Part shown: one piece after another, positions 21,708-33,095 of the stretch
Numbering within the stretch: the stretch's first letter is position 1
Layout of the letters: each line of letters starts with the position of its first letter
Notes under the pieces: model-generated
Databases searched by the model: none
The model's input: only the letters and a program-made list of their open reading frames with translations
What the model was told of the DNA's origin: nothing
Translations under genes and position numbers: made by a program
From: Blasia pusilla
Lineage: Eukaryota > Marchantiophyta > Marchantiopsida > Blasiales
Assembly (NCBI GenBank): GCA_050084515.1
Contig: CM114272.1
Location: 38,750,001 to 38,814,000, forward strand
Direction of reading: 5' to 3'
Length of the DNA: 64,000 nt

Positions 21708-22098
21708 GGATGCAAAATGAGGTTTTAGATTGTACTTTCATTTTCCAAAACCTTCACTTTGAGCTTGAACTCTATTCAGCCCAAGGCAAATGATAGATTT
21801 TTTCCAGACCTTGGATGGAAAAAGTGATCGGTTCCACACTTATGATTCCACTAATTTTTCAGTTTTCTAAATTTTGTGCAATTGCAACTCGTCGGACTCA
21901 CAGGGGTTGCTAAAATGTGGAAGAGGAAAAAAAATCTTTGGGAGTGCTTAAGAACTAAGAAGAAAAGTGCAAAAAAAATCACACAAAAAGTTTCCTCTCT
22001 TCAAATCATAGGAAACTCTCTTAAAAAAAAGTATCTCTTTGGGTTGAAGGTAGTTTCCTCTCTCCTCTCTTCCTCTCTTCCTCTCCTCTTACTGCACC
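21708..22098 (+). repeat. M3 3' non-coding end
   Basis: It has the conserved tail GAGGATGCAAAATGAGGTTTTAGATTGTACTTTC, one degenerate palindrome (about 21881-21910), then A-rich and CTCTCTTCCTCTC tracts ending CTCTTACTGCACC. It is homologous to the ends of the other M copies. No gene. Confidence 0.85.
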
Positions 22099-22142
22099 TT
22101 GCAGAGGAGCGCCCAAATTCATTGGAGGCGCATTTTTGCGTG
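22099..22142 (+). repeat. right copy of the 44-bp repeat flanking M3
   Basis: It repeats 16188-16231 with two mismatches. It is part of B1 exon 2, so one copy is the original exon sequence and the other arose with the M3 insertion or a local duplication. Confidence 0.75.
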
Positions 22143-23081
22143 AAGGTAGTCGTGCTCCATCCATTTCCTCATCACATGGCAATGGTGGAAATGGCAATGC
22201 ATGCAATGAATACGTAAGTTTCCTCTTCCTTAAGTTTGATTGCTTCAACCTGTCGAAGTCAGACGGGTTGAATAATTGGAAAGCTTAAAGATGGGCAGGA
22301 ATGATTTGAGTCTCTTGCCACTATCTTGTTTATGTTCAATGTTATAGTAAAGCAAACCGTCGGAGTCCGACGGGTTGCTTGGTGGCCAAGCACACCAAAT
22401 TAATCCGGGATACCGAAGCTAGTCGAACGTCGACAGGTGGAAAAATGACCTCATGATTTATTTCTTCTGCAATCCGTCGGACTCCAATGAGTTGCACAAG
22501 GAGAGGTAACAAATCATCGGACGCCTAAAAGCAACTCGTCAAAGTCCGATGAGTTGCAGGACTGTCCGATATTTTTTGGATACTTTTGGCCAAAAGCAAC
22601 TCGTCGGAGTCCGACGGGTTGCATTTCCCCCCCTAGGGTAGGTGGTCGGAGTACGAGAGCTTGCTTTAGGCGTCTAATTCCAACTTTACAAGGCATTGCG
22701 CAACCCGTCGGACTCCGAAGGGTTGATATGTGCGTTTTTTTCCGGAAACCTGTCTCCGAATTGAAGTCATTCTACAACCCGTCGGAGTCCGACGAGTTGT
22801 AACCAATGACTAAATCGGTTGGACCAGAAAATCACGGAAAGAGAGTGCGACCCGTCGGACTCCGATGGGTTGCAATTCTCTCTAAAAATTTGAAGAGTGT
22901 TGCAATAAGTGTGACACAAAGATACGTGTTACGACCCGCCCGACTCCGACGGGTTGCAACATTTATCTCTCTCCTACCATTTCGACTCCCATGGGTTGAC
23001 AGAATTATGACCTGTCGGAGTCCGACGAGTTGCAGGAACCCGATAGGTTGAAGTATTCTTACCTTGTATTTGGATGTGCAG
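22099..23081 (+). pseudogene. B1 exon 2 end and palindrome-rich intron 2
   Basis: The exon 2 remainder (22099-22213) restarts with the 44-bp repeat and encodes AEERPNSLEAHFCVKVVVLHPFPHHMAMVEMAMHAMN. It ends AAT-AC|GTAAGT. Intron 2 (22214-23081) holds about a dozen palindromes and half-sites, for example at about 22358-22380, 22600-22622 and 22782-22800. The acceptor is GGATGTGCAG. No coding sequence is evident in the intron. Confidence 0.85.
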
Positions 23082-25071
23082 GATTGTATCCGTGCTTGGT
23101 GCGTCGTAAGCACCTTTAGAAGGTGCTTACGACGCACCAAGCAGAGTACAAGGGATTCCTGGGCGACGGTTTGGTAAATGAGATGCTGGCGAAGGGAGCT
23201 CAAAAAAAAAGTAGACTTGAGCAAATACCTTCATTTCCCAAGATGCAGCCGTCACAATCGTATGTTGGTCCAAGATCCAGGCCGCCAAGAAGAGTGCTTC
23301 GTTAGAACTGGAGCGAAGGGAGAACGTGTCTGTGTCGGAACATGCAAAGTTTATTCAGGTTGTCGTATCTGCAGCTACAAAGTACACTGCATGCAAGATA
23401 CAGCGTTACATTACGATTCTCAACCCCAAACTTGGCCCGGAGTTTTACAAAGAGCTCAAGGCAATAATCAAGCGCCAACGAAAGAGAGACAAAGATCCAC
23501 AGGGTCGGATCGACGAGAAAATGTCTCTGGACTACATGCACAGATTTGCGTTGTCTGGGATATCCGAGTTTAGGGAATTGAGGCCCAAAAGTGGGCGGCA
23601 CACCATCCTTCGGGAGTTTCAGATCCAGTGATCTCCCATTGGCTACGGGAATGGTGATTCTAGGACGCGTTACGCCTTCTGGGGAATTCCATGCTCATGG
23701 GTCTTCAAACAGAGCTGAAGAAGATTGAGGCAGTTCTAGAGGAAGCAAACCTAGAGGTTGCAGAAGATTTTGAACTATGGCTTGATGACATTCGAGATAA
23801 GTCCACGAAAAACCCAGGATTCAGGATGATGTTCAAGAATCACATCCTTCCTCAAGCAGACTTGGATGAGGAAATAGACGCTAAAAAACATGATTTTGCA
23901 AAGAAGAAGCGGGATCTTCAAGACCAGGCGGCCAAGTCATCTCGACAAAGAGCTGCCCAGTGGATGGTGTACAGGTACCTCGTCGATTGTAAGAATGCAG
24001 ATACCTGGAAAAAATTACCGGCAGCCTGCAAATTGTGGGCTTCTCTGCCTGATGGAGAGGCATTCTCCATGTACGACATGGAGATGGGACAAGGCATGTC
24101 TGAGTGGGAGGTTAACAATTTTCCAATCTGGTTGGACTTCAATGACCCAGAGGACATTACAAAAAAAAATCTACGCGTGTTGTATGATGCAGTGGTCGTA
24201 GGTAGGGACGACATTCCAAACTTTGTGCAGCCTGACGATGTTTTCACAGGAGATGCGGAGGAGCAAGCCCTTGAGACAGCGGAGTTGGTGGGCAAGGTCG
24301 TCACCGCCAAAGACAAATCTACAGCGGGTTTGAGGAAGGCGAGGGGATCGAGGAATTCCGAGGCAGAGTCTTCCAAAAAAGATGTCGAATCCTCAAGGCG
24401 AGAGGCGGAATCATCCGGGCGAGCTGAGCGAGAGGGTCTGACCAGGTCCTTGTCCAAGAAAACTCATGTGGAGTCTGAGGTAACAGAGACTCCACAAGCC
24501 AACAGCAGACTCGAGAGAAGCGGAAGCGGGAGGCACCTGGTTTGTCTGAGGGAGGAGATAAGGATGTGGAATACACTCCATCATCCTTGGGCAAGCATAG
24601 GGAAACAACCACCAGGAAAAAATTCTTTGTTCATTTGACTCATCTTGTCGATGAGCTGTAGAGTTTCAGTTCTCGGGAGTCGACACCTGCCATCGACAAT
24701 TTGAGCGTGTTGGGACAAAAACTCCTTCAGAACGGGCATGCCCCTTGGACGGTGCATGGGGTGGTTGAGGAGGTGGTGGTGGACCTCCTCATTGCGGATT
24801 TGCCTTCTGGGGTTTTGCTTGTTGGGACAACAATCTGTCTCACACTGTCCCAGACTGAAATGTCCGGCTTTCGTACGACCATATCGCACTGTTGTTTTCT
24901 TTTGCCGACGCGTATCTGAGTGATAGGGGTTGTTTCTTGGTCCTCACTGGAGGGAGCAAAGATGAGCTCTTCAACCTTCAGTGCGTGAAGAGGTCGCTGA
25001 AGTGGAGGACGACGCAATCATGGGTAATTAAAAACGAGTATCCACTTCGATTGGCGATGAGTCAAGTCCGG
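23082..25071 (+). pseudogene. B1 exon 3: middle domain and methyltransferase motif region
   Basis: The exon encodes a helical middle region (AKFIQVVVSAATKYTA, ELKAIIKRQRKRDKD, WDALR) and a long conserved block ending IWLDFNDPEDIT. A charged, Ser-rich linker follows (SSKKDVESSRREAESSGRAEREG), then the start of the methyltransferase-like domain, VVVDLLIADLPSG. I read ADLPSG as a motif IV equivalent (D/N/S-P-P-Y/W in known N4/N6 methylases). Frameshifts occur near 23630-23690 and after 24638, and the LWDENPS stretch is garbled. The exon ends CGG|GTAAGT at 25071. Confidence 0.75.
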
Positions 25072-25647
25072 GTAAGTCCTCTTATTAAACGAATTTAGTT
25101 TAACAGAAATTCAACCCGTTGGATCCCAATAGCTTGTGTCTGCGGTGTTGCAATCCGTCTGAAAGCGACGGGCTGCAAAGTCACCAACAAGTCTCCATTG
25201 ACTGCAACCCGTCCGAACCCGACAGGTTGCAGTTCCCCGTGTTTCTGGATTGATGCAATCCATCTGAAAGTGACGGGTTGCTCTTATATTAGGAACTTCT
25301 TAACTCTAAACAATTGTATTCAGTTGTAAGCCAACCATCGCACTCGAAGCGGTGAAGGTTATGTCCAGCAAGATGAGCAACCTGTCGGCTTCCAACGGGT
25401 TGCTCATGGCCAAAAAGGGATGTTAGAGTTGTAAGACAACCCGTCGGACTCTGACAGGTTGTTGTTCTGTCAGGCCTATATGCCAAGTTCGAACGAGTTG
25501 GTAATTAGTATGGAGTAGTGTGACGAGTTGAAAAGCAACCCGTCGGATCCCGACGGTTTGCACATTGTGTCAGTTTATGGAGAATAGACCAGCGATCTAC
25601 TAGATTTTTCTTTTTGCTGACATTATTTTTGACTTGCTTGTTTACAA
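25072..25647 (+). repeat. B1 intron 3 with palindromes
   Basis: It has donor GTAAGTCC after CGG. About eight palindromes or half-sites lie between 25110 and 25560, several with divergent centres (CAATCCGTCTGAAAGCGACGGGCTGC). The expected acceptor TTTACAG reads TTTACAA before ATG, so the splice site is probably lost. Confidence 0.8.
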
Positions 25648-26161
25648 ATGGACCACTCATTTGTCTACTGCTTTGTAAGGCCCGAGCATAACTTCTAGGT
25701 GTTCCGGATCCCGGATCCTGTGGATCCATGCTCCAATGGGTACAACTTAGATAGTCTCTATAACTCCCCCCCCGAGAATTTACATGCAAGACGGGACCCC
25801 CTTACTTGGAGGAAGGGAAAATTCACTTGCCTTAATGCAAACGCTCATCGAGCTCTGTTTGAGGCAAGGTGACTCAATCTTTGACTTAGTGGGCCTATCA
25901 GGGGCGAGTATCAGAGGTGCCTGACACAGTGGCACAAACATTCTCTGCCTTGAGGGAAGGCCGGAACTTTTTGACCTTTGCAAAGAGGCAAAGGCGGATT
26001 ACGAGAGGCTAGTGGGAATATAGAACTCTCCTCCAAAGCCAACAGCTCCGGTTCCAGATTCAGCATTGATAGTGACACCATCGTCACTTCCTACTATTTC
26101 AAAAATTGGGAGGGCAAAGTCGAGAGTAATTCTGGAAGAGCTATCGTACGATGACGAGTGA
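25648..26161 (+). pseudogene. B1 exon 4: C-terminal methyltransferase motifs
   Basis: It begins ATGGACCACTCATTTGTC. In other copies this exon reads STPLLGGREKSPALMQTLIELCSRPGDLVFDLVGLSGASIGGA..GRNILCLEG. That fits the C-terminal signature of beta-class DNA methylases (ligand-binding motif X, then motif I near a D-x-x-x-x-S-G loop and a following acidic residue). Here several in-frame stops and frameshifts are present. The exon ends in an acidic tail and TGA at 26159-26161. The TGA is part of GTGAGT, so the exon could also continue by splicing. Confidence 0.7.
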
Positions 26162-26530
26162 GTTCAAAGATTTATTGGACCCAGCTTGACTAAAGCGTTT
26201 TGGAGTAGGGATTTAGTGCTTTCCAAGGACGGAGCAAATATTGATACTGGATGGGTGTCACCTTGCAGAGCATACAAGATTTACTGCCGAGGAAGGCGTT
26301 GGGACTCAAATCATGCTACATGGGACCTAGAGGGGGGGCAAGGCTCTCAAATTCCCCAAAATTTTTGATCCCTGTCTACAATCGGCCAGAGGAGCCACTT
26401 GTATCCCAAGATATTCCTTTTGTACAGGAACCTAGGAGAGTTATGAGTAAATTTGTAGATGACAAGGCTGAAGAAATCATAAACTAGATTAAATGTACAT
26501 TTCCGAGCTTCCCTCGCATGTAATAAAGGA
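26162..26530 (+). other. B1 3' region with polyadenylation signal
   Basis: It includes a conserved block GGATGGGTGTCACCTTGCAGAGC and the end of an ORF, NRPEEPLVSQDIPFVQEPRRVMSKFVDDKAEEI, with a stop at 26485-26487. This block also follows exon 4 in B3 and B4, so it may be a terminal exon or 3' UTR. AATAAA at 26522-26527 in GTAATAAAGGAC is conserved between copies. Confidence 0.5.
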
Positions 26531-26627
26531 CACAAAGTTTTTGAACCATGATGGTTTTTGTAAACTTCTGCTGAATTGTTTTTTGTTCTTGTCGATTGTG
26601 TTGGTCTATCTACTCGAGGCTGTTTGT

Positions 26628-27030
26628 TTTCCAACCCGTCGGATTTTGACGGGTTGCAACTTGTCACAATATTTTAAACCCCTTGCAGGAAACTTGTCGG
26701 ATTCTAACAAGTTGGCTGCTTGAGTGATCTCGCTCTTTTCTTGCTAGTCCAAATTTTCAGGCATTTTGGGAGGCTTCTTCACTTTTTCCTCGTTCCCCCA
26801 TTATCGTCACACCATTCTTCTCTAACACGGTATGTCAGAGGCGTGTTGGATTCCTACTACCTATCGGATTCTCATGTCAGATTCCCAACCAATCGAATTC
26901 TCATGGATTGTAGGGTGGAATAGAATCACTTCTCAAGATCCTTCTTTTGTTGTGGTATGCTTGCTTGCAAGAGGTGCAACCCATCGGATTCCGACGGGTT
27001 GGAAAGGGTGCAACTTGTCGGATTCCGACA
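26628..27030. repeat. scattered palindromes downstream of B1
   Basis: Several palindromes occur here, for example CAACCCGTCGGATTTTGACGGGTTG at about 26634 and GCAACCCATCGGATTCCGACGGGTTG at about 26977. Between them is sequence also found downstream of B3/B4 (GGATTCCTACTACCTATCGGATT). No gene is supported. Confidence 0.75.
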
Positions 27031-27509
27031 TTTAGGGTCTGAGTGAAGGGACATGGATGCATCAGTTCCTCTTTACTCCTGATAGCTATCAACCTTTTGG
27101 TTCAATTGCCCTCTCAGTCTCATCACATTTTCTTCTTGATGCATACATTTCTCAGTGGCTGAGAGAATGGTGAAATCAAGTTGTCATTCATACTTTATGC
27201 ATCCATTCATGAGCCAACATCATCCAATGCTATCATGAAAGTCTTTGGCTACCATCACTGATGAGTGATTTGTTCTGTTGTGGAAAACCCCCTCATGGAT
27301 GAGTATTGATCGAATGGGATATTTAATGCAAGAAGAATCAACAATCCATAATGTCAACCACATCTTCAAAGTAGTTAAACCTTGAAGGGCACAAGAGTCT
27401 ATTGAGACCATAGTTAGAGTCTTCTTTTGAACCTTTCATTGAGATGAAATTGCTACTTTGGTTCAAATTATCTGCTGGTGGTCCTCCGACATTAATACAC
27501 CTAAGCCCG
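27031..27509. other. no feature recognised
   Basis: About 480 bp of AT-leaning sequence shows no homology that I can see to the other repeats in the window, no palindrome and no ORF with recognisable content. It may be original host sequence or an old unidentified repeat. Confidence 0.5.
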
Positions 27510-27814
27510 GCTTACTATAGAGCTGGCTTAGACATGCAATGTGAAGAAAATTGGGCTCGAATGGAGAGTGATTGAAGGATGTTTGTAGTGGTCTTATGAT
27601 GTCTACTTCTTCTTGCAAGCTTGGAAAAAGAAGGTTACTTTAGGCCCGAATGTGGTCCACTTGCTACTCTCTTCTAAAGATTTCATGAATTTGAAAGCAA
27701 ACAAAAATTTCAAAAATGTCAAAATTTTTTAAGAGAGGAGGCGGATTCTGCCCCCTTTTTTTTAAGAGAGACTCTCCTCTCTTCCTCTCTCCTGCCAGAA
27801 TACGAGCCCCCGTT
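27510..27814 (+). repeat. X1: degenerate copy of the X repeat
   Basis: It matches the right part of X2 (47580-47875): NVKK...WRV.E.CL.WSYDV.FFL and LGPNV, followed by AATTTGAAAGCAAACAAAAATTTCAAA, a GAGAGGAGGCGGATT block, a CTCTCCTCTCTTCC tract, and the end CCAGAATACGAGCCCCC. Its ORF is broken by stops. It directly precedes an M 5' fragment. Confidence 0.65.
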
Positions 27815-28215
27815 GCACTCGGACGTCGTGGCTTTGCAACCCACGTGTCTGAGTCCCAAATTTTGCAACCCGTTGCACTTCGACAGGTTGCAACAGGATT
27901 GAATCCATTGCATCAAATAATCTCACCTACCAAACAACATCTTGTCAGTCAAATTCTGGCAAGAGAATAACGGTGACTATTAAGTATAAATTAAACATTC
28001 TCATTCTCATTCCCATTCTTATTCTCATTCTCCACCCGGTGGAATAATCTGGGAATGGATAATTATGTGAAAATAACTTGTGGCAGTCATCTAGCGGCCC
28101 TTCCTCAATTAGAAATAATTTGACCGCAAGCTTGTGAGTCTTACATACTAGTGGATATCCTAAAATTTCCTCTTAGTGCAATTTCTTCTCCAAATTGGAA
28201 TAATCTTTGTTTCGA
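27815..28215 (+). mobile_element. M 5' fragment (leader plus first codons)
   Basis: It matches M3 16360-16760: a palindrome near 27860, CTCACCTACCAAAC, a TATA-like TATAAATT at about 27985, CATTCTCATTCTC repeats, then ATG at 28055 starting MDNYVK. A stop follows after about 20 codons. It is cut off by the terminus of M4 at 28216. Confidence 0.8.
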
Positions 28216-28652
28216 GGTGCGGTAAGAGGAGAGGAAGAAGGGAAGAGAGGAAGAGAGGAGAGAGGAGAGAAGAGAGAAGAAATTACCTTCAATCGAAAGA
28301 GATACTTTTTTTTGAAGAGAGTTTCCTGTGATTTGAAGAGAGTTTCCGTTGGGTTGAAGAGAGGAAACTTTTTGTGTGAAGTTTTTTGCACTTTTGTGCT
28401 CAGTTCTTAAGCACTCCCACAGTTTTTTTTTCCTCTTCCACATTTTCGCAACCCCTCTGAGTCCGACGAGTTGCAAATTGCACAAAATTTACAAAACTGA
28501 AAAATCAGTGGAATCATAAGTGTGGAACCAAGCACTTTTTCCATCAAAGGTCTGGAAAAAATCTATCATTTGCCCTCGGCTGAATAGAGTTCAATCTCAA
28601 AGTGACAGTTCTGGAAAAATGAAAGTACAATCTAAAACCTCATTTTGCATCC

Positions 28653-29577
28653 TCAAAGTGGTTTGTTTAAAATACTTCGCACTTCTTTGAGGGACAGAAT
28701 TGGTTGGTGGATTCCTACTCCTACCTCCGACTCTCTTAAAACTACAAGCAACACATAGTACATGTGCTTACAAGGGAAATACCTTTTGCCACTTGTCTCT
28801 CTTTGGACAAAGTCATCACATGAACATGTGGGAAAGCAACAGATATGCACCACATACACCCCTGTGACACTTGAATTTACAGTAGTGTTCCTGACCAAAT
28901 ACATCCTTCCTATTCCATTGCCACTGTGGACATCTTTTGTGGCGATGATCTCCATTGTTGCCTCTCGAGCTGATGCAATTCGCTTTGCTCTCTCCACCGC
29001 TGGCCTACATATTCTGTTTCTCTTCACCCCATTTCTAGACTCAAACAGAAATAGTGGATTGAGATCATCCACCTTCTTTGGGTACATGTTGATGTCAATC
29101 TTGGGTTGAATACGAAATGCGAAGGTCTCTGTAATGTGAACATGCTCTAAACTTCCTCCTTCTACGAGTTGAAAGCGGAACTTGTAAGATTGTCCACTTC
29201 GTCTTGAGTGCAATTCGTACTTGCGGCGATGGGCCCAATCATGGGGGTATTCCCCGGAGCTCCAATGGCAGCCGGATAAGACTTGCGGAAAGCGCAAGAT
29301 TCATTTGGGCAGAAGAAGTACTTCAATTGATTCCCGATCCTCATGAAACAATCAAAAGTTTTGAGTCCCAAAAACTCAGGCAGTGGTTGTCTAGTCCTTG
29401 TACAGTTCTTATTTAGGAAAGTGCGGCATGCTCTCCTAATGCCATCAGATCCTGCCCTGCAAGTGGATCCACGTCGGGGGTTGCTCCGAGATATATGCCA
29501 CCGTTTTAGGTTGCAATCCACCTCCATGACCGGAATCCCATATTGCTGAACCACCCCAGCGATCGGATGTTGCGAAC
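28653..29577 (-). pseudogene. M4 transposase exon 2, 5' deleted
   Basis: It holds the SWIM finger (CSCDDF...FPCKH) and terminal ILNKPL, open from about 29297 down to the stop at 28653, plus an overlapping upstream frame (29554-29162). The first about 240 codons of exon 2 are missing; at 29577 coding sequence turns into GGGTTGCGG, half of a palindrome. Confidence 0.8.
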
Positions 29578-29746
29578 TGGGTTGCGGATGTTTTATTTCA
29601 AAACATCCAAGTGCAAGTCATCCGAAACCCATCCGAGTCAAACTATTTGCAGGCCTTGTATACATGCGACTTGCATACTTGTATACGGGTTGCACCAAAA
29701 TTCTTGATGCAACCCGTCCGTTTTCGACGGGTTGCACACTCGATCA
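29578..29746 (-). repeat. M4 intron remnant
   Basis: A short residue of the palindrome intron includes GCAACCCGTCCGTTTTCGACGGGTTGC (about 29709-29735). The ATACATGCGACTTGCATAC string is also seen in the M6 intron. Donor and acceptor are both gone. Confidence 0.7.
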
Positions 29747-31673
29747 ACAGTCCACCAACTTAGCCAAGAGCACAACTCTTTGTACTTCCCCTCAATCGCA
29801 TGCTTCCTCCACCACCCATGAAGTTCTTCTCGGCATTCCATGGCCTATTTCAAGGTTTTGCTATCCTTGATGCAAGATTTGGTGTATCGGGTCATAGACT
29901 TTTGCCAATGGAAAGCATCCAACCTTTTCCTCTCCGGTTGAACCTGTCCACCCTAGAACACTTCCCGGATAGCAATCCACCCAGGTTTTCCATTGTCCTC
30001 CATGAACCCATAAATTTCCGGAGGTGGCCTTTTGTTTTTCTTCACCACCTCCAATAAGAGTAACCAGCTCATCTTCAAACTGCCAACGTCTTTTGGTTTT
30101 ACTTCACAGACAAATATAGTTTTGAGTCCCTTCTCCACATGGTCATAAACGTGAGCACCCATTATCAACCATCCGTTCAGCACTCTATAGCAAATATAAA
30201 AGCTTACCCAACTGCCGTAAAGATCTTTCCCTTCCCTCATTCGATCTCTAAAATCAAGGCCACTCGACGGACCTGTCGTTGACATTTTGAAGACATAGGC
30301 CTTGGATCCTTCCCCTCCTTGGCCCATGATCTGCCATCTCTGAATGAATGGAAATATGGAGTTGGCCTTGATTTTGGCAATGGCATCCATGCCGGCCGTC
30401 TTTCCATCCAGTACCCGTATTTGACCCAACAAATTCTGGAAGCATTCAGGATCAGCGAGAAATGTGAGATTTTCCCAGAGTTGTTTCTCCTCAACAGCCG
30501 TGATCTCGCCTTATCCAGGGATTCTAAGCAATTGTTCACAAATTTGTGATGCTGTTGTGAGCTTGATCACTCTCCGGGCTTTGAACCCGGAGAGTTTCTG
30601 TAGACCTCGGCCACTTTCTTCGCCACATCCTCCTTGATGTGTCTCTGAATTGCATCGGTCACAAGATGAGTGTGGGAGCCAACATGAATTGGCAGCCTTG
30701 TGTACTCTGACGTGGAGCCCAAGTCGTGGACAATGAAAAATATGTATGCAGGACTCGCTCCAACGCAGAAAGGGGATGCCTGACAATGAGGACATCCTAA
30801 AGGTATGGTGGCACCGACCTCACATGGAGTTTCTGCATTCTTGGGGGGGAATTGCGACGTATGGATCCGCCCGTTGCGCTCTAGATACGGGCATGTTGGA
30901 CTTCTACACTCCAAGGCTCCAACGCATTGGCGGCGGAAGACAATCCAAGAACCATATGGAATTGAAGCACTAGTCCGTTGAAGCCTGCACCATCGATGAT
31001 AATCAGACTTTCTGTCCATACCCTTCAAGCGTCCTCCATCTTTCTTCTGAGCAAGAGCAGCAAGTGGAGGCAGCTCAAAAATGCAATTACTATCGTACGT
31101 GGGTGGCAGCTCGTCAACAAGAATGTGCTTGAACATTTTCAAGGCCAGAGACGATAGCAAACTATTTCTTGATACTCGCAAGAGGAACGAGAAGGCGGAT
31201 AGAGGGCCCGATTGGTGTCCGACAGATCCACTAAGGTTGACGACATCCAGAATGTCTTCAGGAATTACAACATTGTTACGAGCGTGTGAAGTTGGAGTCT
31301 ATGCCGGATCTACCGAGCTAGGAGTTGCAAACGTAGAGCTCGGTGCACTAGGAAATTCTCGACCGTCTACTTGGGAAATTGAGGAATTCAGAGGCAAGCC
31401 GTAAACTCTATATTGACCATTTGCTAGAGGTAGGAGATTCCATACTTTATGGTCTCCAATCACTGGCTGGACTGTCTCACCTATTATGTCCTCCGTACCG
31501 TCCACACTAACATCCTTGGATACAAAGATGGTTCCAATTTGGAGAAGGAATCGAACTGAGAGAAAATTTTCATCCACTACTATGAAAGACTCACGAGCTT
31601 GCGGTCGAACGATTTCCGATGGAGGAAGGGCCGCTAGATGACTACCACAAGTGAGCTTCACATAATTATCCAT
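29747..31673 (-). pseudogene. M4 transposase exon 1
   Basis: It starts with ATG at 31673 (MDNYVKLTCGSHLAALP) and is open for 124 codons to 31299. After a frameshift it continues with the finger region (31181-30567) and, in another frame, the core (30432-29953) with IYGFMEDN and YDHVEKGLKTIFVC. The sequence between the finger's Cys pairs has lost a few codons (CPHC follows GATIPLG directly). It is the only minus-strand copy with the authentic N-terminus clearly preserved. Confidence 0.82.
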
Positions 31674-31759
31674 TCCAAGAAGATTCCATCGGGAGGAGAC
31701 TGAGAATAAATGAGAATAAAAATGGGATTGGGAATGAGAATGAGAATGAGAATGTTTAA

Positions 31760-31767
31760 TTTATAGT
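31760..31767 (-). promoter_or_regulatory. TATA box of M4 transposase
   Basis: On the minus strand, CACTATAAATTAAAC lies about 90 bp upstream of the ATG at 31673, followed by CATTCTCATTCTC repeats. The arrangement is the same as in M3. Confidence 0.6.
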
Positions 31768-32109
31768 GAATAGGGACTCAGATTCTCTTGACAGAATTTG
31801 ACTAACAAGATGAAGTTTGGTAGGTGAGAATGTCTGACATGATGGATTCAATTCTGTTGCAACCTGACGGAGTCGGATGGGTTGCAAAATTTGGGAATCA
31901 GAGACGTGGGTTGCGAAGCACCCACTTCTATTTTTTGTTTCCGTGTCCCAATGCAAGTTGGAACTCGTCGAAGTCCGATGGGTTGGTACGCCCTTCTTGC
32001 TGACCAATGGTCTTTTGAGTCGATTTTGCTAGCATCAAACACGAGACATCGCTTGCATTTGCAAAGGCAACCAATCATTGGGGACTTTTGCGGGATTGTC
32101 CAACTCAGG

Positions 32110-32740
32110 GTAGATGTTGTGACCCGTCGGATTGCTAAGGGTTGCCTTGAAACTATGCGTTGTCGCATTGTTACCCAAGGGATAGAAAAGCGTGCAACCT
32201 GTCGCTAACCGACGGGTTGCCATGGTACCTTGCCTATTACCCCAAGATAAGCAAAGCGTGCAACTTGTTGGCCTCCGACGAGTTGCGCGGGTACCGCGCC
32301 TTCTTGCCCAAAGACAGCGGAGGCGCGCAACCCATCCGCCTCAGATGGGTTGCGCAAGTGCCTTGCCTTGTAACGCTTACATGAAGGAAGTGAGCAACCC
32401 GTCGGCCTCAGACGGGTTACGTAAGTGCCTCGCCTTGTAACGCTTACATGAAGGAAGCGTGCAACCTGTCAGCCTCCAACGAGTAGCGCGGGTGCCCCAC
32501 CTTCTTGCCCAAAGATGGCGGAGGCGGGCAACCCATCGGCCTCAGACGGGTTGCGCAAGTGCCTCGCCTTGTAACGCTTACATGAAGGAAGCGTGCAACC
32601 TGTCGGCCTCCGATGAGTTCTGCTGGTAGCCCGCATTCTTGCCCGAAGGCGGCGGAGGCATGCAACCTGTCGGTTTCCGACGGGTTGCTAGGGGGACAGA
32701 TGCCTGGAACCCGTGGAAAGCGTGCAACCCGTCGGAGCCA
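32110..32740. repeat. palindrome array upstream of B2
   Basis: Alternating palindromes are separated by two kinds of spacer, GCGCAAGTGCCTCGCCTTGTAACGCTTACATGAAGGAAGC and GCGGGT..CTTCTTGCCCAAAGA.GGCGGAGGC. The first spacer occurs three times between 32350 and 32600. At 32325-32355 a 12-bp arm GCGCAACCCATC is matched by GATGGGTTGCGC, a compensated variant. It occupies the same place, before the TATA box, as the arrays of B0 and B3. Confidence 0.88.
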
Positions 32741-32838
32741 TCGGGTTGGTGTTTTTCATGTCCAGACTTCCATAACGGTCGACATGTCGCCGTTGGAACC
32801 ATGATGCGACCCAACGGTCAGCCCAACGGCTCAAAAAG

Positions 32839-32847
32839 TATAAATAG
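32839..32847 (+). promoter_or_regulatory. TATA box of B2
   Basis: TATAAATAG in AAAAAGTATAAATAGCCG lies about 250 bp before the start codon. It aligns with the boxes of B0 and B3, including the upstream CCCAACGGCT. Confidence 0.7.
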
Positions 32848-33095
32848 CCGAGGGTTCGCTCATTTCCGGTTTTTCGTTTCGCGATCTCAATTGCTCTTCC
32901 GCACAGCGGCTGACCAGATACCAAGGGGCGCTTTACACCGTGACTCATCGCGAGATGATTTGAGCAAACAATTGCGAGACAATTTGAGCTACTCATCAAG
33001 CCGACTCATCACGACATCAGCAAGGTGACTCCTTGAGGTGACCGATCCTGCACAGAAAGCAATTTCCTTTTCCATAGGAGGCATTTTCGGGAACA

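Larger units (their letters stand above)
16232..22098 (+). mobile_element. M3: most complete SWIM-transposase element
   Basis: A 5.87-kb copy has both ends visible: the 5' end TTTGATGTCAACAAAAT (compare M4 at 32042, reversed) and the 3' end CTCTTACTGCACC. It has a 5' leader with one palindrome, a TATA box, exon 1, a palindrome-filled intron, exon 2 and a pyrimidine-rich 3' tail. It carries a solo LTR insertion of 1,035 bp, so the original length was about 4.8 kb. It sits in exon 2 of B1. I see no long terminal inverted repeats. Confidence 0.88.
28216..32042 (-). mobile_element. M4: SWIM-transposase element with both ends
   Basis: The 3' terminus GGTGCGGTAAGAGGAG is at 28216 and the 5' end GCATCAAAC(AC) at about 32042. 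It carries the full exon 1 start, but the intron and the 5' part of exon 2 are replaced by about 170 bp of scrambled palindrome sequence (29578-29746). The left end lies in the M 5' fragment, so elements are nested. No clear target duplication is visible. Confidence 0.85.
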
